Below, piece by piece: positions 1-6,200 of a stretch of 10,440 nucleotides of DNA. The stretch comes from Triparma columacea. Taxonomy: Eukaryota; Sar; Bolidophyceae; Parmales; Triparmaceae. The first letter of the stretch is position 1. The number at the start of each line of letters is the position of its first letter. The stretch is taken from NCBI GenBank assembly GCA_030267965.1, contig BRYA01001130.1, positions 1-10,440 on the forward strand. Reading direction: 5' to 3'. The translations under genes and the position numbers were made by a program. The notes below the pieces were generated by a model. The model searched no databases and had not been told where the DNA came from. It saw only the letters and a list, made by a program, of their open reading frames with translations.

Positions 1-2623
1 CTCTCCTAACACTCTCTTTCCTTCTAGCATCTCCATCTGCTGGAATGAATTCTACAGGCACATAAGCTTTATAAAAGTCAGTAAACCACTCTGGTTTCTC
101 CTCTTCCCATTTAGCCCAGTTTAATTCAACCCATTTCTTAACTTCTTTTTCAATTGGAACCCATTGATGTCTTGAACGCCAAAATATTTCACTCATTATT
201 GCATCACTTTCCCCTTCTAGGAAATATGCCATCCCAAATTCCTTTGATGTCTGTGTGCTCCAGAAGGTGTGCCAGTACTTCTTCTCAATGTTAAAAAAGA
301 AAACACCAAGGCATATGGTAGTCATTGGCATGATATACTTCACTATAAATGATGCAATATCAATTGGGTTGTCATCTACATAAGAAGAAAATAGATATAT
401 ATATATTGACACTGGTAGACTTATCATTGCCAATACAAGTCCAAACAACCAATAGGCTCCCCCAACCTCATTAGGATGTCTGAAGTGTGCCATTGAAGTG
501 AAGTCTGTAACAATCTTTACAACCACCCTGAATACAATACTAGTCACAATTTCTATGTTTCCTCCAAATGCTAACCAGTACCAGAAGTCTCCCCTCAAAA
601 TCTTAAATAATAAGTAGAGACCAAGGTCGACCCCAATGTAGAGAAAGGCCCAATAACCTCCCATCAACCCAAGAAGAACTATTGTCATGCATCGTATGAG
701 AAGCATCCCTGCTGAGAAGAGCAACATGGAAACAAATACTACTGTTCTCTTGCTTGCTTTTGCTGGTATGTACCCATAGAAGGCTGGTGCCGATTCTCTC
801 CACCTAGGGTCTGTGTCCCAGTCATAACTAATTGTTGCAGAGGCAAAGCCTGTGGTAATTGCTGATACTGCAACAGAAAGCCATGCAGAAGCTCCAACAT
901 CTTTGTCACTTGTTGCTATAGCCATAAGTTGGATGATCACTCCAGGGATTGCCTCAGCAAACATCTCAAGCACTTTCATAGCTGTCATTTCTGCACTTGG
1001 CGGAAGTGCAGTGCCAACCTCTTGCTTTACTCCAGTTGCAACCCTATAGGCATCAACTGCAGGCTTGTACCCAAGCAAGATTGGAACACATTCCCTAAGC
1101 ACCTTCTTCCTCCCCAACTTCTTGTTCTGTGCCAAAACAAAAAGTATCTGACCCCCAATTGACGCTACCAAACTTGCCAAAGAAGCTTTGAAGTACCCAT
1201 ACTTCTCATTTCTCCAAAACATGTATGTCACATACACATCAGTCAGCAAATCAGCCATGCTTGTGAAAGCTCCTACTATCACCCTTGCCTTTAAGCCAAG
1301 TTTAGAGTTCCTAAACAGCTTAACCACGATCTCTTCGAGCATGGGCCTTAACCACACCTGATCTCTCATGATTTCTTGCACTTCAGTGAATTGCCCGCTC
1401 CACTCATCTACAGCATGAACAGCAGTCAAAGTAGTCAACATGACTGTTTTCATTGCACTTCCAATCTCCCACCCCCTGGCTTCCTCCTTGCTCTTAACCT
1501 CACCCTCCTTTGCTGCATCTCTTTTCATTTTGCTCCTCACAATGGCGCGCAACATTGTTCCTACGAACTCATGCTGCTCAACTAGCTCTGCAAGTGCTGA
1601 GTTCTTCTCTATAAACGCCCTGACAATGTCATCCTTGTCCCCTACTATTTTCACGCCCTTAACCATCTCCATCAGCTGCTCCCCAAACCTCCTCCCATCC
1701 TCCTCCACTGCCTCAGCACTTCCCAAAAGGTTGTCAAATTCGTAGGCAGCATCTGTTGCGGTACCAAGTAGTTTCTTAGCGCTCGATTCAGCAGCTCTTG
1801 TGCTCACAGCTTTACCAAGCTCCATCTTAGTAATAAGATCCACACTGGACTTCTTCTCACCCACGTTGGAAATTTTAATTGCAGTAGTTTCAGATGCCTC
1901 TTCTATCTCACTGACAGGCCTAGAAATTATCACAATTGTCTTCTCATCTGCTCTGTACAAGTTCATCCTAGAGAAGAATTCCCTATCTGCTGCCTTGTCA
2001 CCAAGTTTGCTGACTTGACTGTCGAGCTTGCTTGTATTTGACCTGCCAATCCCACTTGTGCTTTGCCTGCCGATCTTGCTTTTGACTTGATCAATGAGTT
2101 TACTGTTCAGCAGTATCTTGCTCACTTCCATCTCAAAGCTGCTCCATTCCCTCTTCATAAGTCTCTTAATGTTTTTGTCTAATCTGTTGACATCCCAGAA
2201 GAATGCTGCAACCTCCTCAACTCCTGCTCTAACATTAACAGAAATCCTTCCCCATCCCTTACCACCCTCTTCGGCCCTTATCCCCGGTTGGAAGACGTCA
2301 AACAGTATAATCGTTTTTATCGGGCNNNCACGTTCAGTTACGATGTCCACAACAGCCTCGCTTGCTCTTTCAGTAACGACACCACTTGCCCTCTCAACCT
2401 CAGTTGCTTCCCCTCCCTTTGCTGAAGAAGCCTTGAGCGCATCATTCTCTCTTGTGAGAGTCTCGACCTTGGCCTCGAGGACCTCGTTCGCCTTCATAAG
2501 CACACCGTTCGCCTTCGTCAGCGCACCATTTGCGACGAGGAGTTGTTTGTTCTGCTTAATAATCTCCTCGATCGTGGCGACATCACCCTCAAGACCAACA
2601 TCTGCTTCAACCTCACCCTCCAT
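1..2623 (-). CDS. START-like / XK-like multipass membrane protein, partial (3' end outside window)
   Basis: An uninterrupted frame of 874 codons runs from the ATG at 2623 to the left edge without a stop, so the C-terminus is missing. The ATG has A at -3 and G at +4, and no in-frame ATG occurs in the roughly 100 bases upstream. Residues 15-66 are a leucine-rich coiled coil containing near-heptad copies such as NGALTKA and NGVLMKA. Residues about 125-295 look like a divergent START (lipid-transfer) domain: GWGRISVNVRAGVEEVAAFFWD-type start, DREFFSRM centre and a helical end. A conserved helical linker (310-440) leads to about nine hydrophobic segments (about 450-468, 480-498, 550-572, 578-597, 627-651, 655-675, 686-704, 724-746, 756-778). 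DLLTDVYVTYMF and EMFAEAIPGVIIQLMAI resemble the paired acidic TM motifs of XK-related phospholipid scramblases. Membrane location is firm; lipid transfer or scrambling is inference. Three unresolved bases (2326-2328) leave residues 99-100 undefined but keep the frame. Confidence 0.85.
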   Translation of the reverse strand, partial: MEGEVEADVGLEGDVATIEEIIKQNKQLLVANGALTKANGVLMKANEVLEAKVETLTRENDALKASSAKGGEATEVERASGVVTERASEAVVDIVTERXXPIKTIILFDVFQPGIRAEEGGKGWGRISVNVRAGVEEVAAFFWDVNRLDKNIKRLMKREWSSFEMEVSKILLNSKLIDQVKSKIGRQSTSGIGRSNTSKLDSQVSKLGDKAADREFFSRMNLYRADEKTIVIISRPVSEIEEASETTAIKISNVGEKKSSVDLITKMELGKAVSTRAAESSAKKLLGTATDAAYEFDNLLGSAEAVEEDGRRFGEQLMEMVKGVKIVGDKDDIVRAFIEKNSALAELVEQHEFVGTMLRAIVRSKMKRDAAKEGEVKSKEEARGWEIGSAMKTVMLTTLTAVHAVDEWSGQFTEVQEIMRDQVWLRPMLEEIVVKLFRNSKLGLKARVIVGAFTSMADLLTDVYVTYMFWRNEKYGYFKASLASLVASIGGQILFVLAQNKKLGRKKVLRECVPILLGYKPAVDAYRVATGVKQEVGTALPPSAEMTAMKVLEMFAEAIPGVIIQLMAIATSDKDVGASAWLSVAVSAITTGFASATISYDWDTDPRWRESAPAFYGYIPAKASKRTVVFVSMLLFSAGMLLIRCMTIVLLGLMGGYWAFLYIGVDLGLYLLFKILRGDFWYWLAFGGNIEIVTSIVFRVVVKIVTDFTSMAHFRHPNEVGGAYWLFGLVLAMISLPVSIYIYLFSSYVDDNPIDIASFIVKYIMPMTTICLGVFFFNIEKKYWHTFWSTQTSKEFGMAYFLEGESDAIMSEIFWRSRHQWVPIEKEVKKWVELNWAKWEEEKPEWFTDFYKAYVPVEFIPADGDARRKESVRR
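2326..2328. other. assembly ambiguity (NNN) inside the coding frame
   Basis: Three N bases lie between the coiled coil and the START-like region of the minus-strand gene. The frame is the same on both sides, so if the gap length is true they cost part of two codons only. A padded gap of unknown length could hide missing sequence here. Confidence 0.95.
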
Positions 2624-3270
2624 GATGACCTCGACGGGGTGCTGAAAATCTGCGTTACATGGTTGACGTGCGAAAAAATTGCGGCGCAATGGCGTTAATT
2701 GGTGTGAGTAATGGTGCAGTGACTTTAAATTTTCGTACGGACGAATTTAAAAATTAGACAATTTTGTCCTTGTCATGGGCATTTCAGGGTCTTGTTTGGG
2801 AGTCGATCCAGACCAATCCGATCTGCCAAGAATGTTGCCCAACGATGTGTTCCCTTTTCCCCTCTTGTGACCCTCAAGATCCCTCCTGCACCCCGTACCC
2901 CCCACCTCCGTCAAACCGACAGCCACGCTTACCTCCTCACCACCCGCTTCGTCGCCCAACTACTCCAAGTGTCCCAAGAAGTTCTCCCAACTTCGAGCCT
3001 TCGGACCTCCTGCAGAAAAATATTCACTTGCGGCCGTGTAGCGCCCCCCAAAACGTATCTCGCGTGTGTTTTCTAACTCTTTAGCTCAGCGCAGTCCAGC
3101 TTTTTTGGTGCACTCTCGCTCACAGCAGCTTTGAGAAGCGAACCAAATTTGCCTTCTCCTCCTTATCTAATCTTTTATCTCCAGCGTACCCATAGAATGA
3201 AATCATGTTCGGCACAAGCAAGAAAAAGTATCGAGGATAGTTATTTTCGGCAAAACGTTTACCTTCCCTT
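2624..3270. other. intergenic region, no convincing gene
   Basis: This stretch lies upstream of the START/XK-like gene and downstream of the stop codon of the large UBA gene. It should hold the promoter and 5' leader of the former and the 3' untranslated region of the latter. Open frames of 70-106 residues on both strands between 2747 and 3084 overlap each other, are rich in Pro, Ser and Arg, and show no domain signature, so I do not call them. An AT-rich dyad sits at 2724-2751. Confidence 0.6.
2724..2751. repeat. AT-rich imperfect inverted repeat in upstream region
   Basis: The left arm TTTAAATTTTCGT and right arm ACGAATTTAAA flank the loop ACGG. Pairing is complete apart from a two-base bulge. 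It lies about 100 bp upstream of the START/XK-like start codon, where a promoter would be. It could be a dyad binding site or a chance AT-rich palindrome. Confidence 0.5.
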
Positions 3271-6200
3271 TTACACGTCCACAGTATCCATCTGCAAGAA
3301 CTTCCTTAAAATGGCCCTGGCGTCCTTCCCCCCCCCCATGAGTTTCAGCAGCGTCAGGAACTCTCCATAGTCGCCAAACCCCAAAATGTCTCTTATGTCT
3401 ACACCCTTCCTCTTCTTCTCCTCCTCCTCGCATCCTTCCCCATCCTTCTTCTCCTCCCCATCGTAGTCGACCATCTCCTTGACAAGTTGCATGACGGCAA
3501 CCCTTCCAACGCACACGCTCCTTGCCTTGAGCTCCTCGGAGTAAACTGCGAACAAACTGTCGATGTTTTCTTCTATGTTCATCCCCAGCGTGATGCCGCA
3601 CATGTGAGTGATGTGCTTCGCGTGGGTGGCTCTGACGAACTTCGGGATGACCAGGCCTCGCTCCTCGTCCATAATGTTCACGCAGACGAGATTGTCGCTG
3701 TGGCGAGTGGGAAGTAGTAGAGTTCGTTAGCATTGGTTTCGGGGTCCCAACTCCTCGTCTCGTTGATATTCTCTCCATCTTGCTTTCACACTTCTGGCTC
3801 TCTTACCTTCCTTCCCCGCTTCCCCCTTCCTGCGAATTGTCCTCCTTCTCGTAATCTCCCTCAGCCTTGTCGTAAGTCCCGACCAAGAGGTCTCTTGCGT
3901 TCACGTGAACGGGCCCTTCCTCCTCTGCAATCGCGATCTGCATGCCATTCCTCAGGAACCCGCTCCTTGACACAAAGGAGGCCTGAGTCTCCCCGTTCTT
4001 GATGGTGCTGTAGATGTACTTGGCCTCGTCGAAGCTGATGCTCGCAACCAGCTTCTCGAGGCCCCTCTTGGCCCCGCCGCTCGCCTTGGGGCACCCATCG
4101 AGATGCTGAATCCTCTCCTCGACAACCTCGCAGTCAAGCGACCAGCCCTCCCCTAAGTCAAAGTCGTGCTCGTCGGTTTTGAGAGCTAGGACGGGCTCTG
4201 TCCCATCGCCCCCGTCAATTCCGCCGAAGCCGACGACGCCGCAGCAGGGGCAACTAAGGATGGTCATCTTGGCGCTTTCATCCTTGCTCCTCTTGTCAGT
4301 AGGGAAGGCCCTGAGGAGGAACTGAGCCTCCCTGATGCTAATAGACCAAAAAAGCTTCCTAGTCGGGCTCTTGCACATTCTGCACCCGTTGAACCAGGGC
4401 CCGTTCGTGTCCGTGCTGCAAGGGCATTTGGCGCACTTGCCGTGGCCGTTCTTTTTCCGAACTGAAAGGAGCTGCTTGTGGGTTCCGCAGCCTGGGAATT
4501 CAAGGAAGCTGCACTGCGAGCAAAGGACGATGCAGGCGCTTTTATGAACCGCGCTCTTCTTCTCCACCTCTATACTCTTGATTATTTTCTCTTCGAGTGG
4601 AGAAGTTACTGGAGGGGCGTCATCGAAGAGCTTGGGTTCAACTGGGTAAGGTTGTGGGTGGGGTTAGAAGATTGTGAGTGAGTTGGAGAGTTGAACAAGA
4701 CGAAGGAGGAGCAAAAGGACGGATGAAGCTGCGCTCACCTTCTCCCTCTGCTTCGAAATCCTCTCCCCTCGCCACCATCTCTGAGATTTTAGGCAGCCTC
4801 TCGAGCTCTTCAAAGTCGGCCATGTACCTTCCAAAAACGTCGCCCCTTCCTCCCTTCTTAGGTGCCATCCCATCGCCCCTATCATCTCCCTCGTCTGCCC
4901 CCGATACATCATCGAGCCCTCCTCCCCCCCCTCCCCCTCCCTGACAGAAGAAATTTTCCCTCAAGACCTTAATCAACAAGCATTCGTTCTCTTCCTCCCG
5001 CCCATCATCGTCCCCCCCCACAGCCTCCGCAGGAGACGGCGAAGTTCCTTCGACCCTCTTGAACCCAAGGAGGTCATAGACCCCCTTGTAAATATTGCTC
5101 TCCGGGCTTATATACTGCGGGCAGGGATATGAGTGGTTAGTTTCGAGCGTTTCACACACACTAGACAACACCAACACCAACACCAAGGTGCCCTCCTTTT
5201 TACTTTCTCCCTATCATCCCTCCTCTCGATTTTTCTTTTAGTTCGCACTCAAAACGTTCCCTCCTCTCGCTCTGTTTCTCACCTTCCTAAACTCCTCCTC
5301 CCCCGCCCTGTCCTTAAGCCAAAGCCCTGCCCTCTCCACGTCGTCCCCGTTGCTTAGCATCGCATACGTGCATAGTTCGATCGAGAGCTGCGTTTCGTTG
5401 AAGAGTCTTTTCGCCTCCCTCCCTCTCTCCCTCCCCGTCATCCACACCACGTTCGACCCCCGACCCTCGCCGCCATTAAGTAGCGCGTCGCTCCGACCCT
5501 TGGCCGCGAGCATCACCTCCCTCCTCTTCCTCCTGCCCCTCCTGCTCACGATCCTCCTAACCGGCTGCGTCTGGGGCGGTGGTTCAAAGGGTAGTCTTTC
5601 ATGTTCCTCCGTCCCTCCCGTCCCTCTGGTTCCTCCTGCCCCCACCCTCCCCCCCGCGGCCGCCGCTGCGCTCATGACCCCAGCTGTGAGGGTCTCTGCA
5701 ACGTCGCTCGCCGTCTGCTCGATTATCTGCCTGCTCCTCTCCCTGTCAAGCTCCCTCTCCAGCTCCGCGTCCAGCTCTGCGAAGCTGTTGGGCTGGGCTG
5801 AGGGGACAAATTGAAGGGACGAGCTACGAAGGGAGGGGGGGGAACGGACGGGAGACGTACGGTGGAGCATGATGGCTGGAGGACTCTGGAATCCCGGTGT
5901 ATCCCTGTTTGTGGCTGAGACATTGACTGTTAGCGTCGCGCCCTGACCACCCTCAGGTTCGCCGTTATCCTCCATTCCAGGAGGGGGAGGAGGTTCAAAA
6001 ACCCTAACGTCGCGATCCATCATCACTCCCTCATCCCCCTCTTCCTTCTCCTCCTCGTCCCGTATGACCTCCTCCATCGGTACCATCGGTACAGCTTCCA
6101 TGGTCTCGAAAAGTTCCGTAACCTCCATCCTAACCCTCTCGAGTTCCTCCTCCTCCTCCTCGGTCCTCCCCCCCTCCTCTTCCTCCTCCCACCTTCGCTG

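Noticed and set aside
603..803. 66-residue minus-strand frame inside the START/XK-like gene
   Set aside because: It is out of frame with the 874-codon frame, which carries the clear membrane segments; a shadow.
2747..3084. Several overlapping 70-106 residue frames on both strands
   Set aside because: They compete with each other, have biased Pro/Ser/Arg composition, and show no domain or splice support.
3203..3778. 191-residue minus-strand frame starting with an ATG
   Set aside because: It crosses the predicted intron 5 in another frame and overlaps exon 6. The spliced frame has matching phase and a branch point, so this one is a shadow.
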